Part shown: in pieces, positions 7,801 through 15,600 of the stretch
How positions within the stretch are numbered: the first letter of the stretch is position 1
Layout: the number at the start of each line of letters is the position of its first letter
Assembly: GCA_934167685.1 (NCBI GenBank)
Contig: CAKPLQ010000029.1
Span: 1-17,837, forward strand
Source: an uncultured Clostridia bacterium
Lineage (GTDB): Bacteria > Bacillota > Clostridia > TANB77 > CAG-508
DNA: 17,837 bases
Direction: 5' to 3'
Made by a program: the position numbers and the translations under genes
Notes under the pieces: model-generated
Told to the model about the DNA's origin: nothing
The model's input: the letters and a program-made list of their open reading frames with translations, nothing else
Database searches by the model: none

Positions 7801-7852
7801 TATAAAAATGAACCTCAATTATTAAACTTTTGGTCTAATAATTGAAGTTCAT
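7801..7852 (-). terminator. Intrinsic terminator after the candidate DGR target gene
   Basis: Minus strand: a 17-bp stem (7808-7824 with 7836-7852, one T-G wobble) around an 11-nt loop, then TTTTTAT. It is 140 nt past the stop codon, leaving a long 3' untranslated region that holds two more stem-loops. Confidence 0.88.
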
Positions 7853-7864
7853 TGGCATTCCGGT

Positions 7865-7916
7865 GAGGAGACGACTCACACTTGTTGCTTCGCATCATGT
7901 GCGACCCGTCTTCCTC
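7865..7916 (-). repeat. GC-rich stem-loop in the 3' region of the DGR-like gene
   Basis: GAGGAGACG (7865-7873) pairs with CGTCTTCCTC (7907-7916) with one bulged base, then TCACAC with GTGCGA (one mismatch), around a ~17-nt loop. It has no T-tract, so it is not a terminator. Its base composition contrasts with the A/T-rich surroundings. Confidence 0.6.
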
Positions 7917-7947
7917 TCGTTCTAATTTTTATATTTGATTCTTTGGT

Positions 7948-7982
7948 TGAGCCCATTCTAGTGTATCGCTGTACAGGACTCA
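7948..7982 (-). repeat. Stem-loop 10 nt past the stop codon of the DGR-like gene
   Basis: On the minus strand TGAGTCC (7976-7982) pairs with GGGCTCA (7948-7954, one wobble), and TGTA with TACA inside. Known DGRs carry a short GC-rich hairpin or cruciform just after the variable region that promotes homing. The position fits; the function is inferred. Confidence 0.5.
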
Positions 7983-7992
7983 GTGCTACGAT

Positions 7993-9642
7993 TTAGAAAA
8001 GTGAAGCCCTGAAACCGACGTAGTTGCCGTAAACGGTCGTATAATCGCTGATACGGCTAGCTGCTGGAACATTGCTGCCATTGCTGCTGCAATAGCCACC
8101 ACGACTGGCACAAGGATTGCTCGAATAAGAACTATATTCTAGTGTCCACTCAAATACATTTCCGGCCAAATCATATATTCCTTGTTTACTAAATGTTTCA
8201 CTTGCTCCTGTTGATAATAATATTGCTTTATTCGAACCTTTTGCTCCATACGCTCCACTCGTCCAATCTCCTAATGTATAATTACTTGTATTGAAAATAG
8301 CATATTTAGAATTTGCATTTGTTATATTCCATAAATTATTACTGTAATTTCCCCAACTTGTACTATTTGTTTTTAAATCTGCTTGGGCTGTTCCTTTTGT
8401 CTCTAAATATTTTAATACTAAATCCCACTGCACTCCAAACATTAAACTACTTGTATAATTTTCTGATTTCACCATACCACTAGCTAATGCCTGTGCTTGA
8501 CTACATGTTACATAATTGTATGGATACGCATTTTGTTTTATTACTGGCTTTTCTGTTGGTGCTGTTGATGATGAACCTGATGTCTTTGGCGCATCTTCTA
8601 TTCCTGTTTCATATTTTCCTACATAAAATCCTCCATTTTGATATACACTCTTTAACATTTTTTGCTTTAACACTGTATATTGCTCACTTGTTAATCCTGT
8701 TGTTGCATCTGAGTAATATTCATCTCTCCAACCTTCTTCTTTAAGTGCCATTTGCCTGATGCTAGTTTGGGTATTATACTCTATATAAGTCAGTTTCTTA
8801 GCTTCTATTCCAGTATATTTATCATCTTTCATAAAGGAATTTGGTTCTAGTCTTGGGGATACATTTCTATAATCACTAGTATATGTATGTAAATCTGTTT
8901 CTATTGCTGTATATTCTTCATCCGTAAAACTTGTTATTGCTAATCCTGCTGTTGGATAAACTTCTTTTGTTTTAGGCACTTCTACCCATACATATTGGTT
9001 TCCTGTACTATCTTGTATTGTTAATCCATTATCCAATGTTGTTCCTTCTACTTGGGTAAATCCATCTGGCAAATATGGGTTAGTTATTGGCTTTTTACTT
9101 GTTACTGTTGTTGAACCTGCATTTGCCTCTTCTCCTGGTTGTTTTGGCTCTGCTGTTATGCTTACTCCTATATTTGTGCTTAAATCCTCTTTTGTTTCAT
9201 CTATTGGTGTTTTTAACAGTTCAACTGTAACTGTTAGTTTTGTTGTTGCTCCTGCTTTTAATGTTGTGTCATCTATTTTACATCTTACCTCAAAATAATC
9301 TTCATTTGAACTTGTTGCTTTTGCTGTTAAATCTGCTGACAAATCCTGACTTGAATTTTGCACTGTGTATGTTGCTGTGGCTGTATCTCCTTTTGCTGTC
9401 AATCCCTCTACATTCATTGTTCCTTCTGTTCTTTTACTTGTATTTATTGTTGCTGTCGTTGTTCCTTTTCCTCCTGTTGTTGGCTCTCCTATAAATTCAA
9501 CTACAAAATTTGTTTGATTTGCTTGTGATTTTGATGTACCATTTATTTTTAATGTTACATTTGTTATTGCCGCATATGCTATTGCTACTAGTATTACTGC
9601 TAATAGCAACACTCCTCCTACTACTCTGTTTGTATTTCTCAT
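7993..9642 (-). CDS. Secreted protein with C-type-lectin/FGE-like domain; candidate DGR target
   Basis: 549 residues. A hydrophobic signal segment (about 8-26, ending IAYAA) leads to a Thr-rich, beta-strand region (27-180) resembling exported surface proteins of gut Clostridia. The C-terminal half (about 338-549) is a formylglycine-generating-enzyme/sulfatase-modifying-factor type fold: GGFYVGKYE, then GIYDLAGNVFEWT (488-500), RGG (514-516) and a terminal VGFRASLF. The residues needed for true FGE chemistry are not evident, so ligand binding is more likely than catalysis. In DGR systems this fold carries the variable region at its very C-terminus, exactly where this gene changes to GC-richer, NNY-biased codons (residues about 503-546). 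It has no sortase signal; anchoring would be by the N-terminal segment. The start follows GAAGGGGGA. It is monocistronic, with a promoter near 9722-9750 and a terminator at 7801-7852. The fold call is firm; the DGR call is strong but needs the missing template. Confidence 0.82.
   Translation of the reverse strand: MRNTNRVVGGVLLLAVILVAIAYAAITNVTLKINGTSKSQANQTNFVVEFIGEPTTGGKGTTTATINTSKRTEGTMNVEGLTAKGDTATATYTVQNSSQDLSADLTAKATSSNEDYFEVRCKIDDTTLKAGATTKLTVTVELLKTPIDETKEDLSTNIGVSITAEPKQPGEEANAGSTTVTSKKPITNPYLPDGFTQVEGTTLDNGLTIQDSTGNQYVWVEVPKTKEVYPTAGLAITSFTDEEYTAIETDLHTYTSDYRNVSPRLEPNSFMKDDKYTGIEAKKLTYIEYNTQTSIRQMALKEEGWRDEYYSDATTGLTSEQYTVLKQKMLKSVYQNGGFYVGKYETGIEDAPKTSGSSSTAPTEKPVIKQNAYPYNYVTCSQAQALASGMVKSENYTSSLMFGVQWDLVLKYLETKGTAQADLKTNSTSWGNYSNNLWNITNANSKYAIFNTSNYTLGDWTSGAYGAKGSNKAILLSTGASETFSKQGIYDLAGNVFEWTLEYSSYSSNPCASRGGYCSSNGSNVPAASRISDYTTVYGNYVGFRASLF
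8005..8136 (-). other. Candidate DGR variable region (VR)
   Basis: 44 codons (residues about 503-546). I count 66 G/C of 132 bases (50%), well above the rest of the gene. 39 of 44 codons end in C or T, unlike the A/T-ending usage around them. Many are AGC, AAT, TAT, TGC, GGC, GAT, ATC, GTT, TAC and GTC, each reachable from AAC or AAT by changing adenines only. This is the signature left by adenine-specific mutagenic retrohoming. The boundaries are approximate because no template repeat is available for comparison. Confidence 0.7.
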
Positions 9643-9670
9643 TTATTTTCCCCCTTCTTTAGTTTTTTTT

Positions 9671-9698
9671 ACAGTCAAGAGAGCAATATTTTGACTGT
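9671..9698 (-). promoter_or_regulatory. Perfect inverted repeat in the leader of the DGR-like gene
   Basis: ACAGTCAA (9671-9678) and TTGACTGT (9691-9698) are exact inverted 8-mers 12 nt apart. They lie between the promoter and the ribosome site, ~29 nt upstream of the ATG. It may be an operator for a dimeric regulator or an RNA hairpin in the 5' leader. Confidence 0.5.
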
Positions 9699-9721
9699 TG
9701 AACTTTTTTTATTCTGCCTTT

Positions 9722-9750
9722 ACTTTATCATTTCTACTATTTATAGTCAA
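9722..9750 (-). promoter_or_regulatory. Probable promoter of the DGR-like gene
   Basis: Minus strand: TTGACT (9745-9750), 17 nt, TAAAGT (9722-9727). The matches are 5/6 and 4/6. The predicted start near 9715 puts the inverted repeat at 9671-9698 within the transcript leader. Confidence 0.5.
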
Positions 9751-9803
9751 TACTTTTTAAATTTATTTTGTTGTTTTATATTTTTAGTAAAATAAAAAGT
9801 AAA

Positions 9804-9832
9804 TTGAGATATATTGAGATATACTGAATAAT
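9804..9832 (+). promoter_or_regulatory. Possible promoter of lemA
   Basis: TTGAGA (9804-9809), 17 nt, AATAAT (9827-9832). An alternative is TTGTAA (9845-9850) with TAAGAT (9868-9873). The region is almost pure A/T and holds a short direct repeat (TTGAGATATA twice, 10 nt apart), so neither choice is secure. Confidence 0.3.
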
Positions 9833-9905
9833 TAAAAATAAATATTGTAAAAAAATATATTATATGTTAAGATATATAAAAATGAAATGCAAAGGAGGTA
9901 TTTCT

Positions 9906-10457
9906 ATGTGGATAGCAATCGCAATTATTGTACTATTGGTAATTTGGGTTATCTCAATATATAACGGCTTAGTATCTTCTAGACAAAAAGTAGATAATGC
10001 CTGGAGCCAAATTGATGTGCAATTACAAAGAAGATTTGATTTAATCCCTAATTTTGTTGAAACTGTAAAAGGATATATGACACATGAAACTGAAACATTC
10101 GAAAAAATCACAGAATTAAGAACTTCATGGGCAAATTCTTCAACAGTTGGTGAAAAAGCAAAATTAGATGGCGAACTTTCTGGAGCTTTAAAAAGCATTA
10201 TGGCAGTTTCAGAAAATTACCCAGATTTAAAAGCAAACACAAACTTCTCAGAATTATCAGAAGAACTTCGTAACACAGAAAACAAAATATCTTTTTCAAG
10301 ACAATTTTACAATGACAGTGTTACAAGATATAACACCAAATTAGAGCTTTTCCCTTCAAATATTATTGCAAATATGTTCAACTTTAAATCTAGAGAATTA
10401 TTTGCAGCAGAAAGTGACGAAGCTAGAAAAAATGTTAAAGTAGACTTTAATAAATAA
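9906..10457 (+). CDS. lemA: LemA family membrane protein
   Basis: 183 residues from the ATG at 9906, chosen because AAAGGAGG lies 8 nt upstream; an ATG at 9864 has no ribosome site and adds a polar stretch before the membrane segment. One N-terminal transmembrane helix (about 2-21) is followed by the LemA helical bundle: YNGLVSSRQKVDNAWSQIDV, then LQRRFDLIPNFVETVKGY, and a FPSNIIANMFNFK-type C-terminal motif. LemA proteins have no known enzymatic activity and are commonly encoded next to HtpX, as here (73 nt downstream). The pair suggests membrane-protein quality control. Confidence 0.93.
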   Translation: MWIAIAIIVLLVIWVISIYNGLVSSRQKVDNAWSQIDVQLQRRFDLIPNFVETVKGYMTHETETFEKITELRTSWANSSTVGEKAKLDGELSGALKSIMAVSENYPDLKANTNFSELSEELRNTENKISFSRQFYNDSVTRYNTKLELFPSNIIANMFNFKSRELFAAESDEARKNVKVDFNK

Positions 10458-10464
10458 TTTACTT

Positions 10465-10501
10465 AAGTTTGGTTCTGTCTTTATACGAGCCAAACTTTTT
10501 C
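10465..10501 (+). terminator. Intercistronic terminator/attenuator between lemA and htpX
   Basis: AAGTTTGGTTC (10465-10475) pairs with GAGCCAAACTT (10486-10496), 11 bp with one wobble, followed by TTTTC. It should reduce read-through from lemA into htpX. I see no convincing separate promoter for htpX, so partial read-through is likely. Confidence 0.7.
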
Positions 10502-10530
10502 TTACTATTTTATAAAAGGAGGAAAACTTT

Positions 10531-11418
10531 ATGTTTGAAGATATAAAAAGAAATAAAATGAAATCTTGGTTTATTATTTTACTATTTTTAGCTTTTATTG
10601 CAGTAATTGTTTACTACATATGTATGGCTTTAGATTTAGGAAAGACTTCAATTATAATTGCAATGATTTTTGCTATTATTTCTACCTGGAGCTCATATTA
10701 TTATAGTGATAAAATTGTACTTAGTCTTAATAGAGCCAGACCGGCTACAAAAGAAGAAAATCAAAAACTTGTAAATATTTTAGATTCACTAGTAGTCTCT
10801 TCTGGATTATCAACTACTCCCAAACTATATATTGTAGAAGATGCTCAGCCTAATGCTTTTGCAACAGGTAGAAATCCAGAAAATGCTGTAATCTGTGTTA
10901 CCACTGGTCTATTAGATAAATTAGAATATTATGAATTAGAAGGTGTTCTAGCTCACGAAATGTCACACATCAAAAACTATGATATCCGTCTTTCTGCAGT
11001 TGTTTCTGTAATGGTAGGATTTGTAGTTATACTTTCAGATTGGTTCTTAAGAATTACTTTTTGGGGCGGTTCTAGAAGAAGTGATGACGATGATAACGGA
11101 AATCCAATTTTAATGTTTATCGGATTGATTTTTCTAATTTTAGCACCAATCTTTGGGCAATTAATGCAACTTGCCATTTCTAGAAAAAGAGAATTTTTAG
11201 CTGATGCAACTGCTGTAGAATTAACCAGAAATCCAGATGGTTTAATTTCTGCTCTTATAAAAATTTCTGGTGACCCAAATCAATTAAAAGTTGCTAATAA
11301 TGCTACAGAAAATATGTATATTGTCAATCCTTTTAGAGGCAAAAAATCTTCTTCAAGTATATGGTCTACACACCCTAGTACAGAAGATAGAATTGAAGCT
11401 TTAAGAAATTTAAAATAA
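10531..11418 (+). CDS. htpX: HtpX-like M48 membrane zinc metalloprotease
   Basis: 295 residues with four probable membrane segments (about 13-33, 39-56, 154-174, 193-215). The zinc site is His142-Glu143-x-x-His146 (AHEMSH), and the third ligand is Glu221 in REFLADATAVELT, the M48 signature. The C-terminal STHPSTEDRIEAL is typical of HtpX. The enzyme degrades damaged or misfolded membrane proteins from the cytoplasmic face. The start follows AAAGGAGG. The lemA-htpX order is conserved in many bacteria. Confidence 0.95.
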   Translation: MFEDIKRNKMKSWFIILLFLAFIAVIVYYICMALDLGKTSIIIAMIFAIISTWSSYYYSDKIVLSLNRARPATKEENQKLVNILDSLVVSSGLSTTPKLYIVEDAQPNAFATGRNPENAVICVTTGLLDKLEYYELEGVLAHEMSHIKNYDIRLSAVVSVMVGFVVILSDWFLRITFWGGSRRSDDDDNGNPILMFIGLIFLILAPIFGQLMQLAISRKREFLADATAVELTRNPDGLISALIKISGDPNQLKVANNATENMYIVNPFRGKKSSSSIWSTHPSTEDRIEALRNLK

Positions 11419-11426
11419 TTTTTATT

Positions 11427-11453
11427 GTACTCACATTATGTGGGTACTTTTTT
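11427..11453 (+). terminator. Intrinsic terminator after htpX
   Basis: GTACTCACA-TTA-TGTGGGTAC (11427-11447, one wobble) then six Ts, 9 nt past the htpX stop. It separates the lemA-htpX unit from the YtaF pair. Confidence 0.85.
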
Positions 11454-11502
11454 GTGTCTTTTTGCAATTATTTGTCATATCTTACTACAGGAGGATATGA
11501 AT

Positions 11503-12057
11503 ATGATTATTAAATGTATTTTATTAGCTTTATCTGCAAGTATAGACGCTCTAGGTCTTGGCGTTACATATGGAATTAAAAAGACCAAAATGTCTAGATT
11601 AGGTAATTTAATAATTTTTGTTACATTATTTTGTTTATCCGGACTTTCTGTATTTATAGGGCATTATCTTTCTATTTTATTTTCACCTATTGTTTCGGCA
11701 ATATTAGGGGCTTCGCTTTTAATATTACTTGGTATTTATAATATTTTTAAATCTAAAAATAATTCTACTACAGATTTTGATGCAGATGGTTCTAATTATA
11801 TTGATGCTAAAGAAGCTTTTGTTTTAGGCTTAGCCGTTGCAATTGATGCTTCTTGTGTTAGCCTTGGCTCTGGAATGATTGGAATGGGAGGAGTTGTTTT
11901 ACCTCTTTTAATGGCTATTTTCCACACTTTTTTCGTAAACTGTGGAAATCTCGTTGCTTCTAATATTACTAAAAAATTTACAATCTCTTCTAAATTGTTG
12001 TCTAACTTGTCTGGCACAATATTAATTTTTATAGGTTTTTTTAGGCTATTGTCTTAG
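11503..12057 (+). CDS. YtaF-type sporulation membrane protein, copy 1 (MntP superfamily)
   Basis: 184 residues from the ATG at 11503, 8 nt after CAGGAGG and matching the start of its neighbour (both read M-I/L-I/L-K/N-CILLAL). An ATG at 11497 is too close to the ribosome site, and anything starting near 11425 would run through the htpX terminator. It has about six membrane helices in two half-repeats, with the paired acidic motifs SASIDALGLGVTYGIKK and AVAIDASCVSLGSG, and an acidic DFDADGSNYIDAKEA loop typical of YtaF. The family is related to MntP manganese exporters. YtaF is linked to sporulation; its substrate is not known, and a divalent cation is only an inference. Confidence 0.82.
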   Translation: MIIKCILLALSASIDALGLGVTYGIKKTKMSRLGNLIIFVTLFCLSGLSVFIGHYLSILFSPIVSAILGASLLILLGIYNIFKSKNNSTTDFDADGSNYIDAKEAFVLGLAVAIDASCVSLGSGMIGMGGVVLPLLMAIFHTFFVNCGNLVASNITKKFTISSKLLSNLSGTILIFIGFFRLLS

Positions 12058-12066
12058 GAGGTTAAT

Positions 12067-12618
12067 ATGTTATTAAATTGTATTTTATTAGCTTTATCTG
12101 TTAGTATAGATTCTTTAGGCATTGGCATTACTTATGGGTTAAAGAAAACTAAAATTATTGCTATTAGTAATATTATTCTATTTGCTTTATCATTTTGCAT
12201 TACTTGTGGTTCTATATTTTTAGGGCATTATATTTCTGCTCTATTTTCACCTACATCTTCAACTATACTTGGCTCTTCTTTTTTGATTATACTAGGTGTT
12301 TATAATATTTACAAAGCTATAAATAAACCTCCAACTGATTATGATATAGACCACTCTAATAATATTGATGCTAAAGAAGCCCTTTTTCTTGGGTTAGTAC
12401 TTTCTGTTGATTCTGTTTGTGTTGGTATCGGCTCTGGTATTATTGGCATTAATGATATTATTTTACCTTTTTTAGTAGCTTCTTTTCAACTTGCTTTTCT
12501 TAATTGTGGTAATTTTGTTGCTAACAGTATTGCAAAATATATTAATATTTCTGAATATGCCCTTTCTATTTTTTCTAGCATTATTTTGATTTTGGTTGGC
12601 ATATTTAAAGCTATATAA
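12067..12618 (+). CDS. YtaF-type sporulation membrane protein, copy 2 (MntP superfamily)
   Basis: 183 residues. Its TTAGGAGG ribosome site includes the TAG stop of copy 1 (9-nt gap), so translation is probably coupled. The architecture is the same: SVSIDSLGIGITYGLKK, a DYDIDHSNNIDAKEA loop, LSVDSVCVGIGSG and NCGNFVA. Nucleotide similarity with copy 1 is obvious in the first ~80 bases, pointing to tandem duplication followed by divergence. Both copies keep all the conserved acids, so they may form a heteromer or have split roles. A terminator follows directly. Confidence 0.82.
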   Translation: MLLNCILLALSVSIDSLGIGITYGLKKTKIIAISNIILFALSFCITCGSIFLGHYISALFSPTSSTILGSSFLIILGVYNIYKAINKPPTDYDIDHSNNIDAKEALFLGLVLSVDSVCVGIGSGIIGINDIILPFLVASFQLAFLNCGNFVANSIAKYINISEYALSIFSSIILILVGIFKAI

Positions 12619-12646
12619 AAACCAGCACTATTTTAGTGTTGGTTTT
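12618..12646. terminator. Bidirectional terminator between ytaF copy 2 and smc
   Basis: A 12-position stem, AAAACCAGCACT with AGTGTTGGTTTT (one wobble), has T-rich tracts on both strands and lies between the convergent ends of ytaF copy 2 and smc. Confidence 0.85.
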
Positions 12647-12650
12647 CATT

Positions 12651-15600
12651 TTATTTCAACTTCATAGAAAGCAATTTAGAAATACCCTTTTCTTCCATAG
12701 TAACACCATAAACTGTATCAGCCGCTTCCATTGTACCTTTTCTATGCGTAATTACTAAGAATTGAGTATCTTTAGCAAACTTCTTTAAATACTCTGCATA
12801 TCTGTAAACATTAACATCATCAAGAGCAGCTTCAATCTCGTCAAGCACACAGAAAGGTGCAGGATTAATTTTTAGAATTGCAAACAATAATGCAATTGCA
12901 GTAAAAGCTTTTTCTCCTCCAGAAAGTAAAGTCATACTTTGAAGTTTCTTTCCTGGTGGTTGAACAGTAATATCAATTCCACATTCAAGAATATTAGTCT
13001 CATCAGTTAAAGTTACCTCTGCCATGCCTCCACCAAACAATTCTTTAAATACTTCTCCGAAATTTTTATTAATAACCTCGAATTTTTCTTTAAATTGTTT
13101 TTTCATAGTCTCAGTCATATCTTGAATTACATTTCTTAATTTAGCCATTGTCTCATCTAAATCAAGTCTTTGTTCACACATAAAATCATATCTATCCTTT
13201 AAGTTTTTGTACTCTTCTATTGAATCTACATTTACACTTCCAAGTTCTTTAATATCTGTTCTTAGCACATTTACTCTTCTTTGTGTTAGTGCCACATTTT
13301 CAGGCTTCGGATAATTTCCAGCATTATTAGGTGTAAGTTCATATTCTTCCCACATTTTATTAATAATATCTGTAATGTCCTCTTCTGTTTTTGTTTTCTT
13401 AACTTCAAGTTTTGTAATTTGAGCTTTTAAATCTTCAATTGTCTTAAACTGGTCTGTTTGTTCATCTTCTTTTTTGCTTAATTTCTCATTTTTTTGTATT
13501 CTTTCTTGCTTTAATTTTTCAATTGTATCTCCACTATTAGAAACTTTTGATTTTACTTTTTCTATTTCTTGTTTTGTGTTTTTTATTTCTATCTTTAAAG
13601 TTTCGTTTTCTTTATTAGCATTTTCAATTTGAATTTTTTTATTTTCTTTATTTTTTGTATGTGTTTCAATTTCTTTTTCTATCATTTCTGTTATTTCTTG
13701 AATTGAAACTTCACTTTCATTAAATGAAGATACTGATATTTTCAAATTTGTAATATCAAAATTTAAATCATCAATATATTTTTGACTATCTTTATTAGTA
13801 TTTGAAAATTCATCAATTATTTTTTGGTCATCTTCATTTTGTTTATTCATAGTTTCTATTTGTTCTTTATTACTTTCTCTTGTTTCTATTGTTGCTTGTT
13901 TATATTCTTCTGTTTTTGCTTTTTCTTGTTTTAGCTTTTCAATCCTTTTTCGAATTTGCTCTATATTTTCATCTATAGAAGAAACTCTTTGCTTTTCTGT
14001 TGCATATGTTATATCTGTTTCTTGTAATTGTTTTTCTAATGCTTGTACTTCTTCTATAATATCTTCAGATGAATTCATATATTCTTCTTTATCTTTTTCT
14101 AATTTTTGAATTTTTTCTTTTAATTTTTTTAGTTCTTTTTCAAGTGCTTCTATTTCTCTGCTTCTACCTAGAATATTTACTGTTTTCTTTGTTACAGAAC
14201 CACCTGTAATAGCTCCTGATGGATTTATTACATCTCCTTCTGTTGTAATTATTCTAAATGAATAATTATTTTCTTTTGCCAAGTTTATTGCATTTTGCAT
14301 GTTGTTTACTACAACTGTTCTTCCAAGTAAGTTTAAAATAATCTGCTCATATTTTTTATCAAATTTTACTAGGTCTGATGCAATGCCTATTACTCCTGTT
14401 TTCTTTCCTTTTATATTTTCAATTTTCCTTCCCTTTACTGCTGTAATTGGTAAAAATGATGCTCTTCCCAAATTATTCTTTCTTAAATGCTCTACTAATT
14501 TTTTAGCATCTTCTTCAGTGTCTGTAACTATATTTTGCAAACTTGCACCTAAACACATCTCTATTGCTGTTTCGTATTCACTTGGTACTGAAATTATATT
14601 TGCTAATACCCCATGCATTCCTTTTCCAAGTTCTTTGATTTTCTCACAATCTAATAATAGTGATTTTACACTTTTGATATATCCTTCTTTTTCTTTTTCT
14701 GTTTCTACTAAGAAATTATATCTTGATTGTTTCATTCTCATTTCATTTGTGTTATTAACTATTTGCAAATCATATTCTTTTATTTTGTTATTTATTTCTT
14801 GTTTTTTATTGTCTATATCATCTATCGCTTTTAATATTTTGTTTCTCTCTGCTTCTATTTGATTAAAACTTTTAACAATATCTTCTCTTTTCATTTTTGT
14901 CCTGTCAAGTTCTAACACTTGATTGTCAATTTCTTGCTCAATCTGCTTTTGTCTTTTTTCCGCATTTTCTATATTAGCTGTTTGTGTGCTTATTTCTGAT
15001 TGCAATTCGTATTTTTTATCTGTATTTTCTTCTACTTGTTTTTTTAGTTTTTCTATTTCAAGTTCTTTACTACTTAACTTTTCTGTTAATTTTTTTAGCT
15101 CTTCTTCTTTTTCTTTTAATTCATTTTCAAATTTTTCTTTATTTTGTTTTAAATTATCTTTTTTAGATTGCTTTTGTTCTATATCTTGTTTTAAATTTTC
15201 TACTTTTTCTTCTAATTCTGCAATCTCGTTTTGATATAGCTTTGAGTTTTCTGTATTGTTTGCAATTTTAGCTTCTGCAACATTTATATTCGAGTTTAAT
15301 TTTTCTATCTCTTTTTCACTCTCAAAACCTATATTTTGCATATCTTCTATTTTATTTGTAATTTCATCTATGCTGTCTTTTAATTCTTCTTTTAGAATTT
15401 TGATTTTCTCTAATTTTCCTTCTTCTTGGTTTAATGTAGAATTCATTATTTCTTCATCTTTAGTAAATTCTTCTAAAGATTGTTTAAATTTGTCTATATT
15501 ATATAAAAATAGTCCAACTTCTATATTTTTTAATTCTTCTTTTAAGTTTAAGTATTTTTTTGCTTTATCGGATTGTTGTTGCAAAGGCTCTAAGTTTCCT

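Noticed and set aside
8487..9494. Plus-strand open frames rich in Leu opposite the DGR-like gene, lepA and smc
   Set aside because: They lack ribosome sites, have low-complexity Leu/Ser composition and are the antisense shadow of A/T-rich, Asn/Lys/Thr-rich coding sequence.
7993..9642. Active formylglycine-generating enzyme or sulfatase-modifying factor
   Set aside because: The fold signature is present, but there is no sulfatase nearby, the catalytic cysteine arrangement of true FGE is not evident, and the C-terminus looks variable. A binding-domain role is more likely.
7993..9642. LPxTG-type substrate of the nearby sortase
   Set aside because: The protein ends in VGFRASLF with no LPxTG motif, hydrophobic tail or basic end. 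None of the other exported proteins in the window has one either.
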